DNA of 64,000 nt, from the NCBI GenBank assembly GCA_005884005.1, contig VAWI01000012.1:124444-188443 (forward strand), in the 5' to 3' direction. The DNA is from Actinomycetota bacterium (lineage in GTDB: Bacteria > Actinomycetota > Thermoleophilia > Gaiellales > Gaiellaceae). Made by a program: the position numbers and the translations under genes. The notes beneath the pieces were generated by a model that ran no database searches, was not told the origin of the DNA, and saw only the letters and a program-made list of their open reading frames with translations. Position 1 is the stretch's first letter. Every line of letters begins with the position of its first letter. Below, piece after piece: positions 36,260-44,120 of this stretch.

Positions 36260-37486
36260 TTGACCCAGGCGGCATTAGGCGGTCGCGCAAGGGCCTTTCA
36301 GGCTCTGCGGCACCGCGATTTTCGGCTGTTGTTCGCGGGCCAGGCGGTCTCGCTGGTCGGCGATGCGGCCTTCCTGACCGCGCTCGGCTGGAAGACGTTC
36401 ACGATCGCGGGGGCCGGCAAGATCGGGCTGGTTCTCTCAGTGCAGGGAGCGGGGCTACTGACGACGCTGCTGATCGGGGGCGCTCTCGCCGATCGTTACG
36501 AGCGGCGCCGGATGATGATCCTCTCGGACGTCTGGCGCTTCGCCGCGGTCGGCACGCTCGCCGGGCTCGACGCAACGGGCCATCTCGGCGTGCCGTCGCT
36601 AGTAGTCCTCGCCGGAATCGCCGGCCTGGGCGACGGTCTCTTCTATCCCGCCGTGGGCGGAATCATTCCGCTTGTCGTGGATCCCCTGCACCTTCCCTCG
36701 GCGAACGCGCTGATGGGAGTCGCCCGCTGGGGAGGCTTCGTGGTCGGACCCGCCCTGGCCGGATTTCTCTATCACGGGGCCGGATCGTCCTGGGTCTTCG
36801 CGATCGATGCGCTCTCGTTCCTCGTCTCCGGAGTGCTGATGCTGCTGTCCCGGCCGCGGGCGATCGATGTGGAGCCGAGCGTGGGAACGCTGACCGAGAT
36901 CCGCGAGGGCGCGAGCTATGTCGCCCGGATCCCGTGGCTGTGGGTGACGATCGCCCTCTTCGCCGTCATCCTGATGCTCCAGCTGGCGCCACAGCAGGTG
37001 CTGCTGCCGAAGCTCGTCAGGGACCACTTCGACCGCGGAGTCGGCTCGTATGCGGCGCTCTCGGCCATGGTGGGCGTCGGCACCGTCTGCGGAACGCTCC
37101 TCTTCGGGCACCTGCAACCGCGGCGGCGGCGTGGCGTGATCTCGTACTGGCTCTGGCTGATCAACAGCCTCGCGATCGCTGGACTGGCGTTGGCGCCCTG
37201 GTACCCGCTGGCCGGCGCGCTCGCCCTGGTGCGGGGCGTCTGCATCGGATTCGGCGTCGCCGTCTGGGAGACGATGCTCCAAGAGCTCGTACCCGCGCGC
37301 CTGCTCGGCCGGGTGATCAGCCTCGACTTCTTCGGCAGCTTCGGGCTGATGCCGATCGGTCTTGCGATCTGGGGCGGGCTCGCCGGCATCGCGCCTCCAG
37401 GGCCGATGATCGCGGGCGGGGCGCTGGTCTCGGCAGGCATGATCGCGGTCGTGCTGACTCGTCCCTGGCTCCGAGCCGTCGAGTGA
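36260..37486 (+). CDS. MFS transporter, enterobactin-exporter-like
   Basis: 408 residues from a TTG start (GGGAGA seven bases upstream; the frame is open further 5' through a repeat). FRLLFAGQAVSLVGDAAF is the first-helix motif of the MFS_3 / EntS-like group, with DRYERRRMMILSD as the loop 2-3 motif. About 12 helices. Probably a drug or metabolite exporter. The next gene is translationally coupled (GTGA). Confidence 0.85.
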   Translation: MTQAALGGRARAFQALRHRDFRLLFAGQAVSLVGDAAFLTALGWKTFTIAGAGKIGLVLSVQGAGLLTTLLIGGALADRYERRRMMILSDVWRFAAVGTLAGLDATGHLGVPSLVVLAGIAGLGDGLFYPAVGGIIPLVVDPLHLPSANALMGVARWGGFVVGPALAGFLYHGAGSSWVFAIDALSFLVSGVLMLLSRPRAIDVEPSVGTLTEIREGASYVARIPWLWVTIALFAVILMLQLAPQQVLLPKLVRDHFDRGVGSYAALSAMVGVGTVCGTLLFGHLQPRRRRGVISYWLWLINSLAIAGLALAPWYPLAGALALVRGVCIGFGVAVWETMLQELVPARLLGRVISLDFFGSFGLMPIGLAIWGGLAGIAPPGPMIAGGALVSAGMIAVVLTRPWLRAVE

Positions 37487-37884
37487 CGCGTTCCCCCGAG
37501 CAGATCCTCCGCGAGGCGACGTCGATCGCGGTCGTCGGCGCCTCGCCCAACCCCGACCGGCCGAGCCACGGCGTCATGCGGTACCTGCTCGAGCAGGGCT
37601 ACCGGGTGATTCCGGTTCGGCCGCGCGACTGCGACGAGGTGCTCGGAATCCCCTGTGTGCCGACGCTTGCGGACATCGGTGAGCCGGTCGACCTCGTCGA
37701 CGTGTTCAGACGGCCCGAATACACACCGGGGGTCGCGCGTGAGGCCGTCGCCTCGGGGGCAGGGGCGCTCTGGCTCCAGCTCGGGATCGTCTCGCCGGAG
37801 GCCCGGGCCATCGCCGAGGCCGGGGGACTCGGCTACGTCGAGGACCTCTGCACACAGGTCGTCCACCGACGCCATTTGTCGTGA
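37483..37884 (+). CDS. CoA-binding domain protein (YccU-like)
   Basis: 133 residues, GTG start overlapping the MFS stop. ATSIAVVGASPNPDRPSHGVMRYLLEQGYRVIPV is the Rossmann CoA-binding motif; DVFRRPEY and GALWLQLGIVSPEA continue the family pattern. Similar small proteins bind CoA, but their role is unclear. The last bases overlap a small downstream ORF. Confidence 0.88.
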   Translation: MTRSPEQILREATSIAVVGASPNPDRPSHGVMRYLLEQGYRVIPVRPRDCDEVLGIPCVPTLADIGEPVDLVDVFRRPEYTPGVAREAVASGAGALWLQLGIVSPEARAIAEAGGLGYVEDLCTQVVHRRHLS

Positions 37885-38030
37885 GACCGGTCTATTGGAA
37901 GCCGAAATACGCGACCCGAGGGCAGCGGCATCGCGCGTGGGTCAAGCAGCAGGCACGGCGGGAGGCCGCCCTGCGCAAGGAACCTAGACCTTCCCTGCTC
38001 TCGCGTTTAGCGGCGTGGCTGCGGGAATAG
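37881..38030 (+). CDS. Possible 49-aa basic protein
   Basis: GTG overlaps the preceding stop as GTGA. Encodes an Arg/Lys/Gln-rich peptide (VYWKPKYATRGQRHRAWVKQ) with a weak amphipathic C-terminal helix. The coupling geometry supports translation; I do not recognise it and it could be spurious. Confidence 0.35.
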   Translation: MRPVYWKPKYATRGQRHRAWVKQQARREAALRKEPRPSLLSRLAAWLRE

Positions 38031-38082
38031 TTGAGCCCGCAAGTTTCGTTATAGCCGAGCGTAACCGGAACAAGGAGATGTC

Positions 38083-38598
38083 ATGTCCTACGGACTCCTG
38101 CTTCTGCGCGTTGTCGTGGGTGGAACGATGTTCTCCCATGGTGCGCAGAAGCTCTTCGGCTGGTTCGGCGGTCCCGGGCTGCGCGGAACCGCCGGCTTCT
38201 TCGAATCGCTGGGCTGGCGGCTGCCGCTTGCCTTGGCTTTCCTGGCCGGCCTCGCTGAGACGAGCGGCGTGGCATTCGCACTCGGCCTGCTGACACCGCT
38301 CGCGGCGCTCGGGATCGCGGTCGTGATGCTGAACGCGATCTTCGTCGTCCACTGGCGAAACGGCTTCTTCAACGGCAACGGCGGCCTCGAGTTCCCGCTC
38401 ACGCTCGCGACGGTCGCCGTCGCGGTGGCGGCAACCGGCCCGGGCCGCTTCTCGATCGACCGCCTCATCGGCTGGGACGACAACATCAGCGGCGTCTGGT
38501 GGGGCGCCGGCGTCGCAGCCGCCGCGCTGGCGATCTCGTTCCTGACCGTGACAGTCCTACGCCATCGCCAGGTAATCCAGGAACAGCCCGCCGCCTAA
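38083..38598 (+). CDS. DoxX family membrane protein
   Basis: 171 residues with four transmembrane helices. LLLLRVVVGGTMFSHGAQKLFGWFGG at the N-terminus and LAGLAETSGVAFALGLLTPLAA are the DoxX-family signature. An AAGGAG ribosome site lies just before the ATG. In actinobacteria such proteins take part in redox or thiol-stress functions; the precise role is unknown. Confidence 0.9.
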   Translation: MSYGLLLLRVVVGGTMFSHGAQKLFGWFGGPGLRGTAGFFESLGWRLPLALAFLAGLAETSGVAFALGLLTPLAALGIAVVMLNAIFVVHWRNGFFNGNGGLEFPLTLATVAVAVAATGPGRFSIDRLIGWDDNISGVWWGAGVAAAALAISFLTVTVLRHRQVIQEQPAA

Positions 38599-38615
38599 AC
38601 GTAAACGGATAGCTG

Positions 38616-38660
38616 TGCTCCCGCCGGCGGAGCCCGGCTTCGCCGGGCGGGAGCCGCACG
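38616..38660. terminator. Nested hairpin after doxX
   Basis: GCTCCCGCC pairs with GGCGGGAGC around an inner GCCCGGC-TTC-GCCGGGC hairpin, 20-60 bases past the DoxX stop. Probable transcription end, with no T-run. Confidence 0.45.
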
Positions 38661-38698
38661 CTCCGTCAGCGTTTCCAGCACCAAGAAGAAGGGGGCCC

Positions 38699-38723
38699 GC
38701 GGGGGAAACATGGTTTCCCCCGC
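38699..38723 (-). terminator. 25-base palindrome downstream of tRNA-Pro
   Basis: Eleven-base arms GCGGGGGAAAC / GTTTCCCCCGC around a 3-base centre, about 25 bases past the 3' end of the tRNA on the minus strand and followed there by a CCCTTCTTCTT stretch. Part of the right arm recurs at 38729-38742. Confidence 0.55.
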
Positions 38724-38747
38724 GTTCATGGTTTCCCCCGCGTTTAA

Positions 38748-38821
38748 TCGGGGTGCCCAGATTTGAACTGGGGACCTCTCCGACCCGAACGGAGCGCGCT
38801 ACCAGGCTGCGCCACACCCCG
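38748..38821 (-). tRNA. tRNA-Pro (anticodon CGG)
   Basis: The minus strand folds as a complete cloverleaf: acceptor CGGGGTG / CACCCCG with discriminator A, D-arm GCGC...GCGC with GG, anticodon stem CTCCG / CGGAG around TTCGGGT (anticodon CGG, reading CCG), and a T-arm with GTTCAAATC. 74 bases; the 3' CCA is not encoded. CCG is a common Pro codon in this GC-rich genome. Confidence 0.95.
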
Positions 38822-38833
38822 GGAGAGGCAAGA

Positions 38834-39679
38834 TTAGCCAAGGAAGTTTTCGATCGCCTCCGCGCAGAGGTCGGGGCGTTCGCCGATCAGCAGATGGCCG
38901 CAGTCGGCGATCACCCGCAACGGTGCGTCGAGTCGGCGTGCGAACTCGAAGGCGTCGACGAGCGGAAGTTGGTTGTCGCGTGCGCCCCAGAGGACGAGTG
39001 TTGGACAGCGAAGGTCGCCGAGCTCCGGACGAACGTCGTCGGCGACGACCGCGCGGGCCGCGCTGACCGAGTCGCTCGTCAGCCGCGTGCCCTCGAGGAA
39101 GCCGTCCACAGCCTCAGGTGAAAGGATCAACGGGTCGGCCGCGCCCCAGTGGCCGAAAACCGCGTAACGCAGGAACGGGCTGCCCGCAACGGAGTCTGCC
39201 CAGGGCGCGACCAGGCGGCGGGGGCCGATGATCCCGAGGATCCGCAGCCCGTACCTGGCCCGGCGCGACGTCGACGAGATCCCGGCGGCGGCGGCGAGCA
39301 CCAGCGAGTTCACTTCATCGGGGCGCCGCAGGGCCAGCCGCAGGGCGACCGCGGCTCCGAGCGAGTGCCCGATGAAGGCGGCGGGCAGCGCGTTCTCACG
39401 CTCGGCGACCAGGCCGATCCGGTCGCCGAAGACCGCGAGGTTCGGCACAGCGGGCAGCGGCGTCGAGAGTCCGTGCCCGGGCAGCTCCGGGACGAGCACG
39501 CGCCGCGTCTCGGCGAGGAGCGGAGCTACGTCGACCCAGTTCGCGGCGCAGCCGCCGAGGCCGTGGACGAGCACCACGGGCTCGCCGTCGGCCGGCCCGC
39601 CCACGAAATAGCGCACCCGGCAGCCCTTCGCCTCGGTGAAGCACTCCTCGAAGCCGGCGATCGACATTGCGTCCGTCAC
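38834..39679 (-). CDS. Alpha/beta hydrolase
   Basis: 281 residues. VVLVHGLGGCAANW is the oxyanion-loop motif; the nucleophile elbow GHSLGA at about 114-119, the acidic residue in WGARDNQLP and the catalytic His in ADCGHLLIGERPD complete the triad. Similar to esterase, dehalogenase or C-C hydrolase enzymes; substrate unknown. ATG start at 39679 (another at 39667). Confidence 0.9.
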   Translation of the reverse strand: MTDAMSIAGFEECFTEAKGCRVRYFVGGPADGEPVVLVHGLGGCAANWVDVAPLLAETRRVLVPELPGHGLSTPLPAVPNLAVFGDRIGLVAERENALPAAFIGHSLGAAVALRLALRRPDEVNSLVLAAAAGISSTSRRARYGLRILGIIGPRRLVAPWADSVAGSPFLRYAVFGHWGAADPLILSPEAVDGFLEGTRLTSDSVSAARAVVADDVRPELGDLRCPTLVLWGARDNQLPLVDAFEFARRLDAPLRVIADCGHLLIGERPDLCAEAIENFLG

Positions 39680-39701
39680 GCAGGCAAACTATTCTTCGAC
39701 G

Positions 39702-39804
39702 TGATGGACGACTTGGGAGGGCAGGACCTTTGATTCCTGCCGACAACAACATGAGAGCCGCTCGATGAGCTCGTTTGGCCGATGTGCCGACGAGCTTTTT
39801 TTGT
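39702..39804 (+). ncRNA. Candidate small RNA or attenuated leader
   Basis: A possible promoter (TTGCGT at 39667-39672, 17-base spacer, TATTCT at 39690-39695) precedes about 100 bases without a convincing ORF. It contains a GGCAGGA / TCCTGCC hairpin and ends at a strong terminator with seven T. It could be an sRNA or the regulated leader of the 56-aa gene that starts at 39885. Promoter match is modest. Confidence 0.35.
39768..39802 (+). terminator. Intrinsic terminator with T7
   Basis: AGCTCGT / ACGAGCT stem with an inner GGC/GCC pair, immediately followed by seven T. No protein gene ends upstream on this strand, so it must stop a non-coding or leader transcript. Confidence 0.75.
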
Positions 39805-39811
39805 GCTCCCA

Positions 39812-39860
39812 AGCGAAGCGATGGGACAAACTAGCTCCGCGGAACGTGCGGAGCATTTTT
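39812..39860 (+). repeat. Family 3 element with second terminator-like hairpin
   Basis: Box AGCGAAGCGATGGGACAAAC followed by a GCTCCGC / GCGGAGC hairpin (39834-39854) and TTTTT. The box is near-identical to one at 61743-61762, where a different hairpin follows. It lies 25 bases before the 56-aa gene. Confidence 0.6.
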
Positions 39861-39884
39861 CGCGGTTAGCCGCAGGGAGGTCAC

Positions 39885-40055
39885 ATGCCGAATCACCTGA
39901 CGCCCGAGGAGCTGTCGAAGGAGCTTGGAATCGATCGCCAAGAGGTGATCAAGGTCTGCATGCAAGAGTCGATCCCGATTTACCAAGGGAAGATCGACAA
40001 GACCCTGTTCCAGGCTCAGCTCCAGGCGCTAGGCGCGATGCCGCAGCATCACTAA
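39885..40055 (+). CDS. Small conserved-type hypothetical protein (56 aa)
   Basis: ATG with a good AGGGAGG site 4 bases upstream. A helical protein: HLTPEELSKELGIDRQEVIK looks like a helix-turn-helix half, then MQESIPIYQGKIDKTLFQAQ. I think I have seen similar short actinobacterial proteins, but no function is known to me. Its stop is 7 bases from the convergent ku stop. Two terminator-like hairpins precede it. Confidence 0.7.
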   Translation: MPNHLTPEELSKELGIDRQEVIKVCMQESIPIYQGKIDKTLFQAQLQALGAMPQHH

Positions 40056-40062
40056 TCGCGCG

Positions 40063-40938
40063 CTACTTGCGCGCGGCGACTTTTCGACGGGAGCCGCCCG
40101 ACGAGGCGGCTTTCGTCTTCTTGGCGCCAGCTTTCGCAGGCTTCTTGCCCTGTGCCTCGGCAACGCTCGCGCGAAGCGCCTCCATCAGATCGATGACCGG
40201 CGCCTTCTCCTCGACGGGCTCAGGCGCCGCGATCTCCTCGCCGGCGAGCTTCGCGTCGAGCAGCGCCTTCAGATCACGCCGGTAGTCGCTCACAAGCTCT
40301 CCCGGATCGAAATCCGCGGCAAGGCTGCCGATCACCTGGCGCGCTAGCTCGAGCTCGGCGTCCTTGACGTCGATCTCCTCGACGGCCTCTTCGATCTCGG
40401 CCTGGGAGCGAACGTCCTCGGCGAGGAAGAGAGTCTCGAGCGCGAGCGCATTTCCTTTGGGTCGGATCAGGCAGAAGTGCTCGGCGCCTTGGCGGACGAA
40501 CTTGCCAACCGCGGCCGTGTTCGTCTCTTTCATCGCCTCGAGCAGCAGCACGTAAGGCCGGCGCTGCGCGGCAGCATCGGCCGGGGCGAGGAAGTAGGTG
40601 CGGTCGAAGTAGATCGGGTCGACCTGGTCGAGCTCGACGAAGCGGGTGATGGCGATCGTTCGCGAGTCGTCCGCCGTCGAAAGGGCCTCGAGGTCGGCGT
40701 CCTCGACGAAGACGAATTGGCCCTTCGCTACCTCCCAGCCCTTGACGATCTCGTCGTTCGAGACCTCGCGGTCGTGCTGGGGGCACCAGCGCTTGTTCTT
40801 GATCGGCGTCCCGCACTCGCGGTGCAACATCCGGAAAGACACGTCCGACTGCCGGGCAGCCGGCTTCGTGGCCAGGGCCATCCCGACGGGGATGTTGACC
40901 AGACCGAAGCTGATGGATCCGTTCCAGATTGTCTTCAT
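40063..40938 (-). CDS. ku: Ku, non-homologous end-joining DNA-end-binding protein
   Basis: Bacterial Ku binds DNA double-strand ends and recruits ligase D. 291 residues from the ATG at 40938; MKTIWNGSISFGLVNIPVGM is the canonical N-terminus, with the Ku beta-barrel and bridge following (YFDRTYFLAP, YVLLLEAMKE). The last 40 residues are Lys/Ala-rich, as in many actinobacterial Ku proteins, probably aiding DNA binding. No ligD is in the window. Confidence 0.95.
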   Translation of the reverse strand: MKTIWNGSISFGLVNIPVGMALATKPAARQSDVSFRMLHRECGTPIKNKRWCPQHDREVSNDEIVKGWEVAKGQFVFVEDADLEALSTADDSRTIAITRFVELDQVDPIYFDRTYFLAPADAAAQRRPYVLLLEAMKETNTAAVGKFVRQGAEHFCLIRPKGNALALETLFLAEDVRSQAEIEEAVEEIDVKDAELELARQVIGSLAADFDPGELVSDYRRDLKALLDAKLAGEEIAAPEPVEEKAPVIDLMEALRASVAEAQGKKPAKAGAKKTKAASSGGSRRKVAARK

Positions 40939-41015
40939 GAGGCCGACCACCCAATTGTAGAGGGATGCAGGGAGTTCGCCGAAACCGCCTGGATCCCTCC
41001 CGTAGAGTTTTTGGC

Positions 41016-42728
41016 TTGACGTCCAGCGGTGAGAGAACGATCGTGCGCCTTTGGCGCGACGCGGCTTCGGCCGGACGCGACGATGCCGCGTATCTCGCGG
41101 AGGTCGAGCCCGGGCGGTGGCGAGAAGTCTCGTGGGGCGAGGCGGCGCGAGCCGTGGACGAGCTCGCCAACGGGCTGTTGGCGCGCGGAATCCGCAGGGG
41201 CGACGCTTTCGGGATCGTCAGCCGGACGCGGCTCGAGTGGACACTTTTCGACTTCGCGCTCGCGCTCGTTGGCGGGATCACCGCGCCCGTCTACCCAAAC
41301 AGCTCGGCCAACGAAGCCGCCTATCTGCTTCAGCATGCCGAGGTGGTGGGCGGGCTGGCGGAGGACGAGACCCAGCTGGCCAAGATCGAGGCCCTGGGGC
41401 TGGCGCACGTGCTGACGCTTGCGGACCTCGAGGGCCTGCGGGAGCAGGGGATCGCCTTTGCTCGAGAACATCCCGAGGCCCTCGACGCCGCCGCTGCCGC
41501 GGTCGACGAGGAGGACATCTACACCTACATCTACACCTCCGGCACGACCGGACCGCCGAAGGGCTGCATGATCCGCCACCGCAACTACTACGCGATGACC
41601 TCGTCTATCGAGCGCGTCGAGGATCTCTGGCTCGGCGAGGACGTGATGCTTCTCTATCTGCCGCTTGCCCACAACTTCGGGCGACTCATGTCGCTCTGGG
41701 GCGCCTACGCCGGCTTCACGATCGCGTTCTGTCCCGACCCGTACGCCGTCGCCGAAGCCCTGCCGCAGGTCCGCCCCACGCTGCTGCCCAGCGTACCCCG
41801 GCTCTACGAAAAGGCGCACACGGCGATCACGTCCAACCTGGAGGCAGCGTCGGGGCCGCGCCGCCGGCTCGTTGGCTGGGCGATCGGGGTCGGCCGCCGG
41901 GTGAGCGCTCTGCGCCAGCACGGACGGCCGCTGCCTCGAGCGCTGGCTCTCCAGCATCGGATCGCCGACCGGCTCCTCTACTCGAAGGTCAAGGCGCGCT
42001 TCGGCGGCCGCCTGAGGATCGGCATCTCGGGCGGAGCGCCGCTCGCCAAGGAGATCGGAGAGCTTTTCCACGCACTCGACATCCTGATCCTCGAGGGCTG
42101 GGGCCTGACCGAGTGCACGACGGCGGCGACCGTGAACCGACCACGGAACTTTCGTTTCGGCACGGTCGGGCCGGCGATGCCCGGCGTCGAGGTGAAGACG
42201 GAACCCGACGGTGAGCTACTGATTCGTAGCGAGACGATCTTCGCGGGGTATCTCAAGGACGAAGAGGCAACGGAGGCCGTGCTGACGGACGACGGCTGGC
42301 TCCGCTCCGGCGACGTCGGCGAGATCGACGAGGACGGCTTCGTGACGATCACCGACCGCAAGAAGGACATCATCGTCACCGCCGGTGGCAAGAACCTCGC
42401 GCCGCAGAACATCGAGAACTCGCTCAAAGCTTCGCGATATGTCTCCCAGGCACTCGTCGTCGGCGACCGGCGTCCCTACGTCACGGCTCTGATCACTCTG
42501 GACGAGGTGGAAGTGGCGAAGGCGAACGGCGACGTGGACGCGCTGGTCCAGCAGGCGGTTGAGGAGGTCAACCGCAACCTGTCGCGCTTCGAGCAGATCA
42601 AGCGCTTCGCGGTCGTCTCCCGCGAGTTCAGCGCAGAGGAGGGCGAGGTGACGCCGACGCTGAAGCTAAAGCGCCGCGTGATCGAGGAGCGGTTCGCGGA
42701 CGAGATCGAAAGGCTCTACTCGAGCTAA
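41016..42728 (+). CDS. Long-chain fatty-acid-CoA ligase (AMP-binding)
   Basis: 570 residues from the TTG at 41016; a GTG at 41043 with a GAGAGAA element is also possible. The AMP-binding motif YIYTSGTTGPPKG is near residue 170, WGLTECTT follows, and the hinge motif TDRKKDIIVTAGGKNLAPQ is at about 450. This is the FadD15-like actinobacterial group that activates fatty acids for beta-oxidation or lipid synthesis. Divergent from ku. Confidence 0.93.
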   Translation: MTSSGERTIVRLWRDAASAGRDDAAYLAEVEPGRWREVSWGEAARAVDELANGLLARGIRRGDAFGIVSRTRLEWTLFDFALALVGGITAPVYPNSSANEAAYLLQHAEVVGGLAEDETQLAKIEALGLAHVLTLADLEGLREQGIAFAREHPEALDAAAAAVDEEDIYTYIYTSGTTGPPKGCMIRHRNYYAMTSSIERVEDLWLGEDVMLLYLPLAHNFGRLMSLWGAYAGFTIAFCPDPYAVAEALPQVRPTLLPSVPRLYEKAHTAITSNLEAASGPRRRLVGWAIGVGRRVSALRQHGRPLPRALALQHRIADRLLYSKVKARFGGRLRIGISGGAPLAKEIGELFHALDILILEGWGLTECTTAATVNRPRNFRFGTVGPAMPGVEVKTEPDGELLIRSETIFAGYLKDEEATEAVLTDDGWLRSGDVGEIDEDGFVTITDRKKDIIVTAGGKNLAPQNIENSLKASRYVSQALVVGDRRPYVTALITLDEVEVAKANGDVDALVQQAVEEVNRNLSRFEQIKRFAVVSREFSAEEGEVTPTLKLKRRVIEERFADEIERLYSS

Positions 42729-42749
42729 AAGCGGCGCGCGCCCACCCTG

Positions 42750-42815
42750 AGGCGTCGCTTGCGATGCCGACTGGAGGCCGTGGCGGCTTTGCCGGTGCCG
42801 CCGTCTAAACCCGGC
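42750..42815 (+). repeat. Family 1 palindromic repeat
   Basis: GGCGTCGCTTGCGATGCC, then GGCCGTGGCGGC and GCCGGTGCCGCC around TTT, ending GTCTAAACCCGGC. Between the convergent ligase and NlpC/P60 genes. Confidence 0.75.
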
Positions 42816-42835
42816 TTGCGAGGCGACAGGCGTCT

Positions 42836-44005
42836 TTAGAGCCGGCGCGCCCCGACGTACGTCGACGCGTACCAGCCGGAGATGCTCGAGATCTTGACCA
42901 CGTCGCCGGTGTGTGGGGCGTGGATGAACGAGCCGCCGCCGACGTAGATCCCGACGTGGCCAAGCCCGTCGAAGAAGACAAGGTCCCCGGGCTGGAGCTG
43001 GTCACGGGAGACCGGGCTGCCCATCCCGTACTGCGAGTACGAGCTGTGGGGAAGCGAGACGCCGACCTGCGAGAACACGTACATCACCAGGCCCGAGCAG
43101 TCGAAACCCGAGGGCGACGCGCCGCCCCAGCGGTAAGGCACGCCGAGATACTGCTCCGCGATCGAGACGACGCTCGAATGCGTTGGCGGCGGAGCGGGGC
43201 CGACCGGAGCACTGCCGGTGCTCGGGCTCGACGAGGCCACCGGCGCAACCGCGCTCGAGAGCGCCTGGGCCGGAGCCTGCTGCTGCTGGGCGACAATCCT
43301 TGCGGCGAGCTCGCGCCGAAGCTCAGCCTGGCGCGCGGCCTCTTGCGCTTTCAGGTGCACGATCTCGCCCTGAATCGATGAGAGCAGCGTCCGGCGCGCC
43401 GCCAGCTGCCCCTGGATCGACGCTCGTTCGGAAGCGCGCTCGCGGACGAGCGCCGCGGCTTCGGCATTCGCGTGCTTGAGCCGAACCTCCCGCGCCTTCA
43501 CCGCTTTGTCGAAGTGGGCGACCTGAGCGAGTACATGGGTGTCCTGTGCGGAGATTCGGTTCGCGGTGTTGAAGCGGTTGACGAGGTCGTCGAGGCTGGA
43601 CGCGCCGAGCAGCACTTCGAGGGAGTCGCTCTGACCGTCCGAGGTGTAGAGGGAGACGAGCCGCGCCGAAAGAGCCGCCTGGGCGCGATTCAGGCTCTGC
43701 TTTGCGATTTGGAGCTGCGCAGTATTTGCCCTCAGGTCGGCGCGAACGCGATTCAGCTTTACCGTCGCCAGGTCGTATGCCTGAATCACTCGCTCGAGGC
43801 TCGCATCGAGCTGCTGGACCTGGCCCATCACGCTCTGCGCTTCGGCCTGTTTCGATGCGATCGACGGGTCGCCGACCGCCGGCGTCGCCAGCAGCGCAGC
43901 CGCGAAGCACAAGAACATGACTGCCGGCGCCGTACGTCTAATCGAGCGGCGAATCGTTCCAATCGCTGGGCTCGATCGGCGCCCCGGGAGGGGCCGGTTC
44001 GTCAC
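42836..44005 (-). CDS. NlpC/P60 peptidoglycan hydrolase with PcsB-like coiled coil
   Basis: 389 residues: a signal region (hydrophobic about 28-42, AVMFLCFAAALLATPAV), a long coiled coil (about 48-240) with the hinge LYTSDGQSDSLEVLLGASSLDDL, a Ser/Pro/Ala linker, and a C-terminal NlpC/P60 domain with Cys in GFDCSGLVM and His in LGHVGIYVGGG and FIHAPHTG. Cuts cross-links in the cell wall, with the coiled coil likely holding it inactive until a partner such as FtsEX acts. GTG start at 44005. Confidence 0.92.
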   Translation of the reverse strand: MTNRPLPGRRSSPAIGTIRRSIRRTAPAVMFLCFAAALLATPAVGDPSIASKQAEAQSVMGQVQQLDASLERVIQAYDLATVKLNRVRADLRANTAQLQIAKQSLNRAQAALSARLVSLYTSDGQSDSLEVLLGASSLDDLVNRFNTANRISAQDTHVLAQVAHFDKAVKAREVRLKHANAEAAALVRERASERASIQGQLAARRTLLSSIQGEIVHLKAQEAARQAELRRELAARIVAQQQQAPAQALSSAVAPVASSSPSTGSAPVGPAPPPTHSSVVSIAEQYLGVPYRWGGASPSGFDCSGLVMYVFSQVGVSLPHSSYSQYGMGSPVSRDQLQPGDLVFFDGLGHVGIYVGGGSFIHAPHTGDVVKISSISGWYASTYVGARRL

Positions 44006-44120
44006 AAGCTCGGCACCCTACCAACCCGTTCGGACGCCCGCAACCGTCTTTCCAAGCATTAAACCTCGCATTGCGAGGCGCCAACGCAGGCCCACAAGCG
44101 CTTTGCTAGCTTGCCGCCTC
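44006..44120. promoter_or_regulatory. Divergent promoter region of two cell-wall genes
   Basis: 115 bases between the NlpC/P60 and 3D-domain genes. Contains GCATTAAACC and a CCTCGC-ATT-GCGAGG hairpin (44066-44080). Shared control of the pair is likely, but no operator is clear. Confidence 0.35.

Noticed and set aside
43917-44120. Upstream extension of the 3D-domain gene
   Set aside because: No signal peptide in the extended form and it overlaps the divergent gene. The GTG at 44121 gives a proper signal sequence.
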